From Pseudoduganella buxea (GTDB lineage Bacteria; Pseudomonadota; Gammaproteobacteria; Burkholderiales; Burkholderiaceae_D): a stretch of DNA of 64,000 nt. Below, piece after piece: positions 27,371 to 35,437 of the stretch. The notes beneath the pieces were generated by a model. It was not told the origin of the DNA and searched no databases. It was given only the letters and a program-made list of their open reading frames with translations. Made by a program: the position numbers and the translations under genes. The stretch spans positions 62,001 through 126,000 of the forward strand of contig NZ_WNKZ01000002.1 of the NCBI RefSeq assembly GCF_009720835.1. The letters are read 5' to 3'. Each line of letters begins with the position of its first letter. Position 1 is the first letter of the stretch.

Positions 27371-28370
27371 CGGTGCTGAAGAAGCGCATCATTTCCCGGC
27401 TGGCGTCGGGACCCTTGCCATCCGTATAACTTCCCGCCGCGCTGCCGCCGGACCAGGCGTGGCCGGCGCCATGGATCACCCAGTGCTCGGCCAGCGGCGA
27501 GCCGTCGTGCAGCCAGTGCTTGACACGGGTGTAGGCATACCCGTCCGGCACGCGCCCGGCCAGCCGGGAAGGGCGCGCCGTTTTGCCCAGCGGATGGCTG
27601 CGCAGCCCCTGGGCCAGCAATTCCTCGCCGTTGACGGGGTGGACAGTGGTGTCCTGGTCGCCGTGGAAGACGATCATCGGCAGGCCGCCACTGTTGGTGG
27701 CGCTGCCGGCGGCACCCCGTTTCATGGCCGACAACGCGGACGGCAGGTCGCGCGCGGCCGCGAACGGCAGACCGGAGTGAACGCCCACCGCGCAGAACAG
27801 CTCCGGATACAGCGTGCCGACGATGATCGCCATCGCGCCGCCCGCGGACAGGCCGGCGATATACACCTGGTTGCGCGCAACCGGGTAATGGTCGAGTACC
27901 TGCTGCGTCATGCCGGCAATGATGGACGGTTCGCCCTGGCCATGGCGCTGGTCCAGCGCGTTGAACCAGTTCCAGCAGCGCGAATTGTTGGCGTCCGGCG
28001 ACTGGGCCGGATACAGCACGAAGCACTTGCGTTCCTCGGCGACGGCGTTCATCTGCGTGCCGGCGGCGAAATCGTCCGGGTCCTGGGCGCAGCCGTGCAG
28101 CATCACGACCAGCGGCAGGCGTTGGCCTTTCCAGGTGGAAGGGATGTACAGCTTGTAGTTGCGGCTGCCGGCTTCGTTGCCATAGACGCCATGCAGGAAG
28201 CGTGCACCCGGCGGAAGCGGGGGCGCCACGGGGGGCGGGGCATCGAACACGGTTTCCGGCAGCTCGAGGGCGGCCGGGAATTCGAACGCGCTGCCGGGAA
28301 AGGCGTTCGGTCCGAAAAAAGCTTCCGCCGTCTTTCGGACCTGGTTTAACCAAAGCTGACCATGTTTCAT
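27357..28370 (-). CDS. PHB depolymerase family esterase (type I order)
   Basis: Alpha/beta-hydrolase of the PHB depolymerase/feruloyl esterase family, 337 residues, without a signal peptide. The oxyanion motif LHGC (91-94) comes before the lipase box GLSAGG (173-178, Ser175), which is the normal order. The catalytic Asp is probably in FHGDQDTTV and the His in IHGAGHAWSGG. It may act on short PHB or other polyesters. The start at 28370 follows GAGGAATCTC directly. Its last 14 nt overlap the convergent CWC gene. Confidence 0.88.
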   Translation of the reverse strand: MKHGQLWLNQVRKTAEAFFGPNAFPGSAFEFPAALELPETVFDAPPPVAPPLPPGARFLHGVYGNEAGSRNYKLYIPSTWKGQRLPLVVMLHGCAQDPDDFAAGTQMNAVAEERKCFVLYPAQSPDANNSRCWNWFNALDQRHGQGEPSIIAGMTQQVLDHYPVARNQVYIAGLSAGGAMAIIVGTLYPELFCAVGVHSGLPFAAARDLPSALSAMKRGAAGSATNSGGLPMIVFHGDQDTTVHPVNGEELLAQGLRSHPLGKTARPSRLAGRVPDGYAYTRVKHWLHDGSPLAEHWVIHGAGHAWSGGSAAGSYTDGKGPDASREMMRFFSTVRAA

Positions 28371-28629
28371 GAGATTCCTCGGAGGCTGTGGATTCGTCAT
28401 TGCGGTCACCGGTCGACGAACACTGCCATCGATCGCTGCAGCCGCGCTGTCGGCACGCCATGCACCCAGATCCTCATCGAGTACACCTTTGCGCACGCTT
28501 CAATTGCGTCTCCTCGGCGCTCCGTGTGGTCCACGGGCCTTGTTTTGGTCCAGTATAGCCATAATTGCCACAGACCGGCGCAAAGCTGTATCGGCTAGAA
28601 TACAGTCTGATTTTCAATTCCACCACACC
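28371..28629. other. Divergent intergenic region upstream of the esterase and DUF1289 genes
   Basis: About 260 bp without a convincing gene. It must hold the promoters of the esterase (minus) and the DUF1289 gene (plus). A TAGAAT hexamer near 28596 could be a -10 for the latter; no -35 at proper spacing was seen. Confidence 0.35.
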
Positions 28630-28836
28630 ATGAATTCTGTTCTCCCGCCGGAGCGCGCGACGCCCGTGCCCTCGCCCTGCGTGAGCCTGTGCAAGATGAA
28701 TCGCGCGACGGGTTACTGCGAAGGCTGCCTGCGCACGATCGACGAAATCGTCGCCTGGGCCGGTGCCAGCGACGACTTCAAACGTGCCGTCTGGGCCGAT
28801 CTGCCGCGCCGCGAGCAGACCATCGACTTCGACTGA
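28630..28836 (+). CDS. DUF1289 domain protein
   Basis: 68-residue protein of the DUF1289 family. Four cysteines in the pattern PCVSLCKMN...GYCEGCLRTIDEI (about 16-39) suggest a small metal-binding knot. The remainder (EIVAWAGASDDFKRAVWADL) is the family helix. The role is unknown; homologues often sit beside other housekeeping genes. It starts at the ATG at 28630; the frame stays open far upstream, but without conservation. The next gene begins 22 nt downstream, so they probably share a transcript. Confidence 0.88.
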   Translation: MNSVLPPERATPVPSPCVSLCKMNRATGYCEGCLRTIDEIVAWAGASDDFKRAVWADLPRREQTIDFD

Positions 28837-28858
28837 CCTACGACTCCGGGATTTCCCT

Positions 28859-29302
28859 ATGCCGCACTATCGACCCGAACGCACCGTGTCGGGGCCTGCC
28901 TATGGCAACGGCTTCAAGGTCGTCGCCACCCTGCTGACGATCGTGCTGGTGGTGTATGCCGCCAGCGTCGCGCTGCGATTTCCGTTGCCCCAATTCGGCT
29001 TCGGCGTGAAGGCCCTGCTGCTGGGCGCCGCCGCCATGCTGGCCGCCAGCCAGTACTGGTTCCTGCGCGCCACCACCACCATCGACGCCGACGGCATCCG
29101 CCAGACCGGCATGATCGACAAGCGCGTGCGCTGGGACGAAGTGCGCGGCGCCAAGATGATCGGCATCCCCTATCTGTCCTGGCTGTTCCCGCCCCGGATG
29201 ATCGTGCGCACCGGCACGGCGTTTGCCACCTTCAACGGCGGCACCCAGGACGTGCTGGTGGAATTCGCCCGCATCTCGCTGGCCTTCCAGATGAAACGAT
29301 GA
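28859..29302 (+). CDS. Small membrane protein with PH-like C-terminal region
   Basis: 147-residue hypothetical protein. Two transmembrane helices are clear (VVATLLTIVLVVYAASVAL, about 18-36; ALLLGAAAMLAASQYWFL, about 47-64). The rest (ATTTIDADGIRQTGMIDKRV...) is a soluble beta-rich region that looks like the bacterial PH-like domains found after such hairpins. No enzymatic motif is visible. It lies between the DUF1289 and MBL hydrolase genes, overlapping the latter by 4 nt, so it is part of a three-gene transcript. Confidence 0.65.
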   Translation: MPHYRPERTVSGPAYGNGFKVVATLLTIVLVVYAASVALRFPLPQFGFGVKALLLGAAAMLAASQYWFLRATTTIDADGIRQTGMIDKRVRWDEVRGAKMIGIPYLSWLFPPRMIVRTGTAFATFNGGTQDVLVEFARISLAFQMKR

Positions 29303-30207
29303 TGACCTTACCCGACTCCATCCGCGTGTTCGAACGCGGCTGGCTCTCCGCCAACAATATCCTGCTGGTCGGCCCGGACGACACGGCGCTGGTCGACAGC
29401 GGCTATGTCACGCACGCCCAGCAGACGGTGGACCTGGTACGCCACGCGCTGCACGGGCGCCACCTGGACCGCCTGTACACGACCCACCTGCATTCGGACC
29501 ATTGCGGCGGCAACGCCGCCCTGCAGGCCCACTACGGCTGCGCCACGTTCGTGCCGGCGGCCGAGGAGGACAAGGTGCGCCGCTGGGACGAGGACGCGCT
29601 GACCTTCAAGGCCACGGGCCAGCAATGCCCCCGCTTCACCATCGCCGGTACCGTCGCCCCGGGCGAGGTATTGACCCTGGGCGGCACCGCCTGGCACGTG
29701 CTGGGCGCGCCCGGCCACCACGCCCATTCGCTGATCTGGTACAGCCCCGAACACAAGGTCCTGATCTCGGCGGACGCGCTGTGGCACAACGGCTTCGGCG
29801 TCATCTTCCCGGAACTGGAAGGCGACGCCGGCTTCGCCGAAGCGGGTGCGACGCTGGACCTGATCGCCGGCCTGGACGTGCAACTGGTCATCCCCGGCCA
29901 CGGCGCCGTGTTCGACGACGTCGACGCGGCCCTGCAACGGGCCCGCCGCCGCCTCGATTTCCTGTCGTCGAAACCGGCCAACAACGCCGAATACGGCGTC
30001 AAGGTGCTGCTCAAGTTCCTGCTGCTGGAACGCCAGAAGATCGCCGTGGCCGACATCGCCCCGCTGCTGGCGTCGCTGCCCGTCGTGGCCGAATCGAACC
30101 GGCGCTACCTGCATAAAAGCGACGAAGAGCTGGCCGCCTGGACCATCAAGCAACTGATACGCGGCCTCGCCGCCCGCATCGACGGCGATTACCTCGTCAA
30201 CGCCTGA
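29299..30207 (+). CDS. Metallo-beta-lactamase fold hydrolase
   Basis: MBL-fold hydrolase of 302 residues. The metal-binding motif THLHSDHCGG (about 61-70) is complete; further ligands lie in GHHAHS (the second His site), SADALW (the bridging Asp) and IPGHG. Family members hydrolyse thioesters, lactones or phosphodiesters; the substrate is not given by the sequence. The ATGATG start overlaps the previous gene's stop. After its stop the sequence turns into a palindromic repeat region with no further gene until 30473. Confidence 0.88.
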   Translation: MMTLPDSIRVFERGWLSANNILLVGPDDTALVDSGYVTHAQQTVDLVRHALHGRHLDRLYTTHLHSDHCGGNAALQAHYGCATFVPAAEEDKVRRWDEDALTFKATGQQCPRFTIAGTVAPGEVLTLGGTAWHVLGAPGHHAHSLIWYSPEHKVLISADALWHNGFGVIFPELEGDAGFAEAGATLDLIAGLDVQLVIPGHGAVFDDVDAALQRARRRLDFLSSKPANNAEYGVKVLLKFLLLERQKIAVADIAPLLASLPVVAESNRRYLHKSDEELAAWTIKQLIRGLAARIDGDYLVNA

Positions 30208-30238
30208 GTCCCAATCGACAAAAGCCATCTGCGCTAGC

Positions 30239-30350
30239 GCATGAGGCCGTGTCCACCTTGGGGTCAGACCCCGACAAAGACACGGGCTCGGCTGTTATGT
30301 ACGCATGAGGCCGTGTCCACGTCCGGGTCTGACCCCAGGGTGGACACGGG
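30239..30350. repeat. Paired intergenic palindromic repeats
   Basis: An 18-bp direct repeat GCATGAGGCCGTGTCCAC occurs at 30239-30256 and 30303-30320. In addition the 25-nt arm at 30247-30271 is the inverted copy of 30325-30349 with one mismatch (core GTGTCCACCTTGGGGTC). The pair could fold into a long stem. The same core, reversed, appears in the repeats at 56.6 kb. It lies in the non-coding gap between the MBL gene and the next plus-strand gene. Confidence 0.85.
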
Positions 30351-30424
30351 CTGGGCAGTGGCGGCAGCGCATCGGTCGATAGAGCAATCCATCTAGAATT
30401 CGCACGACCGTACTTTTTCAGGTC

Positions 30425-30430
30425 TATAAT
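30425..30430 (+). promoter_or_regulatory. -10-like TATAAT upstream of the flavin oxidoreductase
   Basis: A perfect TATAAT lies 48 nt upstream of the ATG at 30473. No good TTGACA-like -35 is seen at 16-18 bp. Position and quality make it a reasonable candidate. Confidence 0.4.
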
Positions 30431-30472
30431 CGGCCAGATCATTTACCCTTAACTTTTTTGCGCGAGTCGACC

Positions 30473-31426
30473 ATGGCCCTGCCTTCAGTGCTGCAAAACC
30501 TGTCCCTTCCCGTTATTGCTTCGCCGATGTTCATCGCCAGCGGCCCGGCCCTGGTGGCGGCGCAGTGCAAGGCCGGCATCGTCGGCTCCTTCCCGGCCCT
30601 GAATGCCCGTCCGGCCGAGCTGCTCGATACGTGGCTGACGGACCTGAAGGCCGAGCTGGCCGATTTCCAGCGTGCCAATCCGGACAAGAAAGTGGGCCCC
30701 ATCGCCGTCAACCAGATCGTGCACCAGTCGAACGACCGCCTGGCCCATGACGTGGAAATGTGCGTCAAGCACCAGGTGCCGATCATCATCTCGTCGCTGC
30801 GCGCGCCGCCGAAGGAGATGATGGACGCGATCCACGGCTACGGCGGCATCGTGCTGCACGACGTCGTGTCGATCCGCCATGCCCAGAAGGCACTGGAAGC
30901 CGGTGTCGACGGCCTGATCCTGGTGGCGGCCGGTGCCGGCGGCCATGCGGGCACCCTGTCGCCGTTCGCGCTGGTGGGCGAGGTGCGCAAGTTCTTCGAC
31001 GGCCCCATCGCGCTGTCCGGCTCGATCGCCAGCGGCGACGCCATCCTGGCCGCCCAGGCTATGGGCGCGGACTTCGCATACATCGGCTCGCGCTGGCTGG
31101 CCACGCAGGAATCGAATGTCAGCCAGGGCTACCGCGACGCCATCGTCGAGTCCACCGCGGCCGATATCGTCTACACCAACCTGTTCACGGGCGTGCACGG
31201 CAACTACCTGAAGAAATCCATCGTCGCCGCCGGCCTGGACCCGGACGCGCTGCCCGAATCGGACAAGAGCAAGATGAGCTTCGGCTCCGGCAGCGCCAAG
31301 GCCTGGCGCGACATCTGGGGCGCCGGCCAGGGCGTGGGCCTGATGGACGACGTGCCCACCGTGGCCGAGCTGGTCGACCGCCTGGCCGCCGAGTACCAGG
31401 CCGCCCGCGCACGCCTGGCGCTGTAA
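30473..31426 (+). CDS. NAD(P)H-dependent flavin oxidoreductase (nitronate monooxygenase family)
   Basis: FMN-binding TIM barrel of the nitronate monooxygenase/2-nitropropane dioxygenase family, 317 residues. The FMN-binding signature GAGGHAGTLSPFALV (about 155-169) and SGSIASGDAILAAQAMGADFAYIGSRW are characteristic. Such enzymes oxidise alkyl nitronates; some act as quinone reductases or enoyl-ACP reductases (FabK), so the substrate is open. The start is ATG at 30473; a TTG 15 nt earlier is in frame but has no better ribosome-binding site. A strong hairpin follows the stop. Confidence 0.88.
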   Translation: MALPSVLQNLSLPVIASPMFIASGPALVAAQCKAGIVGSFPALNARPAELLDTWLTDLKAELADFQRANPDKKVGPIAVNQIVHQSNDRLAHDVEMCVKHQVPIIISSLRAPPKEMMDAIHGYGGIVLHDVVSIRHAQKALEAGVDGLILVAAGAGGHAGTLSPFALVGEVRKFFDGPIALSGSIASGDAILAAQAMGADFAYIGSRWLATQESNVSQGYRDAIVESTAADIVYTNLFTGVHGNYLKKSIVAAGLDPDALPESDKSKMSFGSGSAKAWRDIWGAGQGVGLMDDVPTVAELVDRLAAEYQAARARLAL

Positions 31427-31447
31427 TCGGCGCGGCGGTACGGACGT

Positions 31448-31473
31448 AAAAAAAGGGGGCCGCGGCCCCCTTT
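31448..31473. terminator. Bidirectional terminator
   Basis: A perfect palindrome AAAGGGGGCCGCGGCCCCCTTT (arms meet in CCGCGG) with an A-tract on its left side and TTT on its right. It lies between convergent genes ending at 31426 (+) and 31504 (-). The A-tract reads as U-tract on the minus strand. Confidence 0.75.
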
Positions 31474-31503
31474 GTCATCGCCGTTGCCGGCTTCGCTACC
31501 GGC

Positions 31504-32193
31504 TTATTTGTTGGCCGGTACCGGTGCCAGGGTCTCGTGCTGCGACGCGGCGCGCGAGGCGGCCTTGTGCACCATCGTGTAGGCGTAGTCGACACCCATG
31601 CCGTAGGCACCCGAGTGCTCCTTGACGATGGCCATGACGGCATCGTAGCTGTCGCGGTGGGCCCAGTCGCGCTGCCATTCCAGCATCACCTGCTGCCACG
31701 TCACCGGCACCACGCCGGCCTGGATCATGCGCTGCATGGCGTAGTCATGGGCTTCCTTCGACGTGCCGCCGGACGCATCGGCCACCATGTAGATTTCGTA
31801 GTCGCCTTCCAGCATCGCGCACAGGGCGAAGCTGTTGTTGCACACTTCCGTCCACAGGCCGGCCACGATCACCTTCTTCTTGCCGTTCTTCGCCAGCGCG
31901 TCGCGCACCTTCTGGTCGTCCCACGAGTTCATCGACGTGCGTTCCAGGATGGGCTGGCCAGGGAACACATCCAGCAGTTCCGGATAGGTGTTGCCCGAGA
32001 AGCTCTGCGTCTCGACGGTGGTGATGATGGTGGGGATGCCGAACACCTTGGCGGCCTTGGCCAGGGCCACGGTGTTGTTCTTCAGGACCTGGCGGTCGAT
32101 CGACTGCACGCCGAAAGCCATCTGCGGCTGGTGGTCGATGAAGATGATCTGGCTGTTTTGCGGGGTCAGGACTTCCAGTTTCGGGTTACTCAT
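31504..32193 (-). CDS. Isochorismatase-family hydrolase (YcaC-like)
   Basis: Cysteine hydrolase of the isochorismatase superfamily, 229 residues. The catalytic Asp is in IFIDHQPQM (about 19), the Lys in the AKNGKKKVIVAG segment and the Cys in GLWTEVCNNSFAL (about 120). The sequence is close to YcaC-like hydrolases of unknown substrate. The start at 32193 (MSNPKLEV) follows AAGGTG by 7 nt; an ATG at 32202 adds three residues. It ends next to the shared terminator with the flavin oxidoreductase. Confidence 0.88.
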   Translation of the reverse strand: MSNPKLEVLTPQNSQIIFIDHQPQMAFGVQSIDRQVLKNNTVALAKAAKVFGIPTIITTVETQSFSGNTYPELLDVFPGQPILERTSMNSWDDQKVRDALAKNGKKKVIVAGLWTEVCNNSFALCAMLEGDYEIYMVADASGGTSKEAHDYAMQRMIQAGVVPVTWQQVMLEWQRDWAHRDSYDAVMAIVKEHSGAYGMGVDYAYTMVHKAASRAASQHETLAPVPANK

Positions 32194-32305
32194 TTTGCGC
32201 ACCTTGCAGGTTGTGATGGTATGCGAAAATGGTAAGCCCTGGACGCCCCGGCGCCCATTGGCCTTAGGGAGGACCCATGGGGTCCCCCATTCAGGGCAGT
32301 GCGCG

Positions 32306-32881
32306 TCAGCCGTTGGACAAGTCCTCGTTGTTCAGCGCCCACAGGCCCGGCAGGTTGCGCCAGTAGCCGTACGCATCCATGCCGAAGCCGACCACGAAGC
32401 GGTTCGGGATCGTCAGCCCGACGATATCGGGCTGCACGGGCTTGGCCTTGCCGATGGCCTTGTCCGCGAACACGGCGAGGATGACTTCCCTGGCGCCCAT
32501 GTCGAGCAGGCGCTGCTTGACGTGCGCCAGCGTTTCGCCCTCGTCGAGGATATCGTCGACGACGATCACGACGCGGCCCTCGACATTCGAGCGGGGCACC
32601 ACCTTCCAGACGATCTCGCCGCCCCGGTCCTCGTCGCCGTAACGGCTGACGTGGATATAGTCGAATTCGAGGGGGAAGGTCAGCTGCGGCAGCAGGTTGC
32701 CGGTGAAGACCACGGCGCCGCCCATCACGCCCAGCACGAGGGGGAATTCGTCGTCGTCTTCGAAACGGTTGTTCAGGGTATGCGCGACATTGCGTACGGC
32801 CTGCTGCACGGCGGCTTCGTCGAAGATCTCTTCTGCGTTGGCGAGCAGTGCGCGGGCGCGTTGGTGATGATATTCAAGCAT
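32306..32881 (-). CDS. hpt: Hypoxanthine(-guanine) phosphoribosyltransferase
   Basis: Purine salvage enzyme, 191 residues, transferring phosphoribose from PRPP to hypoxanthine or guanine. The PRPP-binding motif VVIVVDDILDEGETL (about 103-117) and the VMGGAVVFTGNLLPQL region are intact, and the C-terminal VVGFGMDAYGYWRNLPGLWAL is typical of the family. It is a single gene between the isochorismatase-like hydrolase and the end of the PaaK-like gene. Confidence 0.92.
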   Translation of the reverse strand: MLEYHHQRARALLANAEEIFDEAAVQQAVRNVAHTLNNRFEDDDEFPLVLGVMGGAVVFTGNLLPQLTFPLEFDYIHVSRYGDEDRGGEIVWKVVPRSNVEGRVVIVVDDILDEGETLAHVKQRLLDMGAREVILAVFADKAIGKAKPVQPDIVGLTIPNRFVVGFGMDAYGYWRNLPGLWALNNEDLSNG

Positions 32882-33004
32882 GATGTTTCGGCGGCTGGGT
32901 GAATGAGACTGGAATTATCCGCCATAACAGCCCGATCCGCCGCGCAACTGGGTCTCGACAGTCATTACCCAGCCGTAGTGCCGCGCCTCCCGCTCGCCCC
33001 CTGT

Positions 33005-34264
33005 TCAAATGTAGTCGCGCGCATCGTCGATCACCTTGCCGTCGTTGGGCAGGCTGCCGCGCGCGACGAACCGCACGTCGCCGCGCAGCTTCGTCACGGC
33101 GCGGATGTCGGCCACGATGGCCGCGCCGTCGCCCGCGCGCGCCGGGTCGTCCACTTCGCAGTGCAGGGTCATGGTTTCGTCGGCGATGGTGCCCGTCACC
33201 ACCAGGCGCGCCTTCGTCACGGCCGGATGCCGCCGCACCACGTCGTGCACCTGTGACGGATGGACGAACATGGCGCGCACCTTGGTGGTCTGGTCCGCGC
33301 GGCCCAGCCAGCCGCGGATGCGCGTGTTGGTGCGCCCGCACGGCGACGGCGGCGTATCGACCAGGATGGCGGACAAGTCGCCCGTGGCGAAGCGGATCAG
33401 CGGATAGTCGGCATTGAAGACCGTCAGCACCACCTCGCCCACCTCACCGGGCGCCACCGGTTCGCCCGAGCCGGGCCGCACGATCTCCAGGATGATCTCC
33501 TCATCCAGCACCATGCCGGGATTGAGCACGCCGTCCGTGCGCGTCTCGAAGGCGATGGCGCCGGCGTCGGCCGATGCGTAGGCCTGGCACACGTGCGGGA
33601 TGCCCTGTTCCACGAACCACTGGCGCAGCGAGTCCGGCAGCGCCTCGGCGCTCAGCATGGCGTGCTGCACGCTGCCGATATCCTGGCCCATCTCGCGCGC
33701 CTTTTCCACGATCAGCTTCAGGAACGACGGCGTGCCGACATAGGTGTCCGGCCGCAGTTCGGCCATCGCCTGCACCTGCAGTTCGGTCTGGCCGCTGCCG
33801 GCCGGGATCACCGTGCAGCCGATGCGCGCCGCCGCCGACTCCACCATGAAGGCGGCCGGCGTGAAGTGGTACGAAAAGCAGTTCTGCAGCAGGCCGCCCG
33901 GGCGCACGCCGGCCGCGTACAGGGCGCGGCCGAAGCGCCACCAGTCGGGACCTCGCCCTTCCGCATCGAAGATGGGACCGGGCGACATGTAGATGCGCCC
34001 CAGCGCGCGCGCGGCCGTGCTGGTCAGGCCGCCGAAGGGCTTGTCCTGCGCCTGCAGCGCCTTCAGGTCCGACTTGCGCGTGACGGGCAGTTGCGCCAGC
34101 GCCGCGCGCGTGCCGATGCCGGCCGCGTCGACCCCTTCCAGGATGCGCGCCCAGCCCGGTGCCGATTGCGCCTGCGCCACCAGGGCGGGCAGGCGCAGCA
34201 TCAGGTCGCGCTCGCGCTCCTCCGGCAGCCGGGTTTCCTGCCAGTCCAGGGTGGCGCCGCTCAT
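33005..34264 (-). CDS. Phenylacetate-CoA ligase-like AMP-forming enzyme
   Basis: PaaK-type adenylate-forming ligase of 419 residues. A C-terminal AMP-binding domain is recognisable (IRGWLGRADQTTKVRAMFVHPSQV) after a central YVGTPSFLKLIVE segment. It would activate an aromatic or carboxylic acid to its CoA ester. Its start overlaps the MmcQ-like gene stop (ATGA at 34261-34264). It is the last gene of the ABC transporter operon, which suggests the ligand imported is activated by this or the first gene's ligase. The substrate is not determined. Confidence 0.85.
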   Translation of the reverse strand: MSGATLDWQETRLPEERERDLMLRLPALVAQAQSAPGWARILEGVDAAGIGTRAALAQLPVTRKSDLKALQAQDKPFGGLTSTAARALGRIYMSPGPIFDAEGRGPDWWRFGRALYAAGVRPGGLLQNCFSYHFTPAAFMVESAAARIGCTVIPAGSGQTELQVQAMAELRPDTYVGTPSFLKLIVEKAREMGQDIGSVQHAMLSAEALPDSLRQWFVEQGIPHVCQAYASADAGAIAFETRTDGVLNPGMVLDEEIILEIVRPGSGEPVAPGEVGEVVLTVFNADYPLIRFATGDLSAILVDTPPSPCGRTNTRIRGWLGRADQTTKVRAMFVHPSQVHDVVRRHPAVTKARLVVTGTIADETMTLHCEVDDPARAGDGAAIVADIRAVTKLRGDVRFVARGSLPNDGKVIDDARDYI

Positions 34265-34614
34265 GCCATCTCCCTGATCTCGCGTTGCAGTTTCTTTGTC
34301 AGCTTGGCGAACACCAGTTCATAGGCGCGCCGGAGCAGGGCGTCTCCCTCTTCGTCGGACACCGCTTTCAGGTCCGTGACCTGCACCCACTTGGCCCGCG
34401 CCAGGTAAGGCGCGGGAATGAAGCCGGGGCGGTCCGTCAGTGCCAGGAAGGCGTCGTCGTCGACCTTGAAGCTGATCTTGTCCACCCCCGCGGTGTTGCA
34501 GGCGACGGCAAACATCTTTTCGCCCACGGAGAAGACCAGGTCCTCGCCCCATTTGACGTCCTCGGTCGCGCCAGGCAGGCCGCGGCACAGCTGTTTTGCT
34601 CGATTCAGGTTCAT
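34261..34614 (-). CDS. MmcQ/YjbR family DNA-binding-like protein
   Basis: 117-residue protein of the MmcQ/YjbR (DUF419) family. It starts MNLNRAKQLCRGLPGATEDV, the typical family beginning, and carries the central VDKISFKVDDDAFLALTD and AKWVQV motifs of the CyaY-like fold. No function is established. It lies 18 nt after livF and overlaps the PaaK-like gene by 4 nt, making it an unexpected passenger in the transporter operon. Confidence 0.88.
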   Translation of the reverse strand: MNLNRAKQLCRGLPGATEDVKWGEDLVFSVGEKMFAVACNTAGVDKISFKVDDDAFLALTDRPGFIPAPYLARAKWVQVTDLKAVSDEEGDALLRRAYELVFAKLTKKLQREIREMA

Positions 34615-34632
34615 TGCGGTGTCGTCTTGTTG

Positions 34633-35433
34633 TCAGGCCAGCCAGCGTTTGCGGCGGCGATAGAATTTCTGGTCGCGGAAGCTCTTGCGCCCGGCGCCCG
34701 AGACGCCCAGGTAGAACTCCTTGACGTCCTCGTTGGCGGCCAGGTCGGCGGCGGCGCCTTCCATCACGACCCGGCCGTTTTCCAGGATGTAGCCGAAGTC
34801 GGCGTAGCGCAGCGCCACCGACGTGTTCTGCTCGGCCAGCAAAAACGAGACGTTCTCGCGCACGTTCAGGTCCTTCACGATGCCGAAGATCTCGGCCACG
34901 ATCTGCGGCGCGATGCCCATCGACGGCTCGTCCAGCAGGATCATGGACGGCTGCGCCATCAGCGCACGGCCGATGGCGCACATCTGCTGCTCGCCGCCCG
35001 AGGTGTAGCCGGCCTGGCTGGCGCGGCGCTCCTTCAGGCGCGGGAAGTAGTGGTACACCTTGTCGAGCGAATCGCGCAGCTGGGCGCGCGACGCCTGCCG
35101 CGTATAGGCGCCCGTCAGCAGGTTTTCCTCGATCGTCAGGTGACCGAAGCAGTGGCGCCCCTCCATCACCTGCGACAGGCCGCGCTTCACCAGCTCATTG
35201 GGCGTCAGCTGGTCGATGCGCTGGCCCTGGAAATGCACCTCGCCCTTGGTGACGTCGCCCCGCTCGCCCCGCAGCAAGGTCGAGATGGTTTTCAGCGTGG
35301 TCGACTTGCCGGCGCCGTTGGCGCCCAGCAGGGCGACGATCTTGCCCTGCGGGACCTGCAGCGACACGCCTTTCAGCACGAGGATCACGTGGTCGTAGAT
35401 CACCTCGATATTGTTGACGGAGAGGTAGCTCAT
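34633..35433 (-). CDS. Branched-chain amino acid-type ABC ATPase (LivF-like)
   Basis: ATP-binding subunit of a Liv-type (HAAT) importer, 266 residues. Walker A GANGAGKST (about 37-45), signature SGGEQQMCAIGRAL, and Walker B MILLDEPSMGIAP are present. It starts 4 nt after the solute-binding protein stop. The C-terminus (SFRDQKFYRRRKRWLA) is longer than in typical LivF. The cognate partners livG, livH, livM and the binding protein are in the same operon. Confidence 0.9.
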   Translation of the reverse strand: MSYLSVNNIEVIYDHVILVLKGVSLQVPQGKIVALLGANGAGKSTTLKTISTLLRGERGDVTKGEVHFQGQRIDQLTPNELVKRGLSQVMEGRHCFGHLTIEENLLTGAYTRQASRAQLRDSLDKVYHYFPRLKERRASQAGYTSGGEQQMCAIGRALMAQPSMILLDEPSMGIAPQIVAEIFGIVKDLNVRENVSFLLAEQNTSVALRYADFGYILENGRVVMEGAAADLAANEDVKEFYLGVSGAGRKSFRDQKFYRRRKRWLA

Positions 35434-35437
35434 GGCG

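Noticed and set aside
32271..32285. Hairpin GGACCC-ATG-GGGTCC between hpt and the isochorismatase-like gene
   Set aside because: The short stem lacks a T-tract on either side, so I do not call it a terminator.
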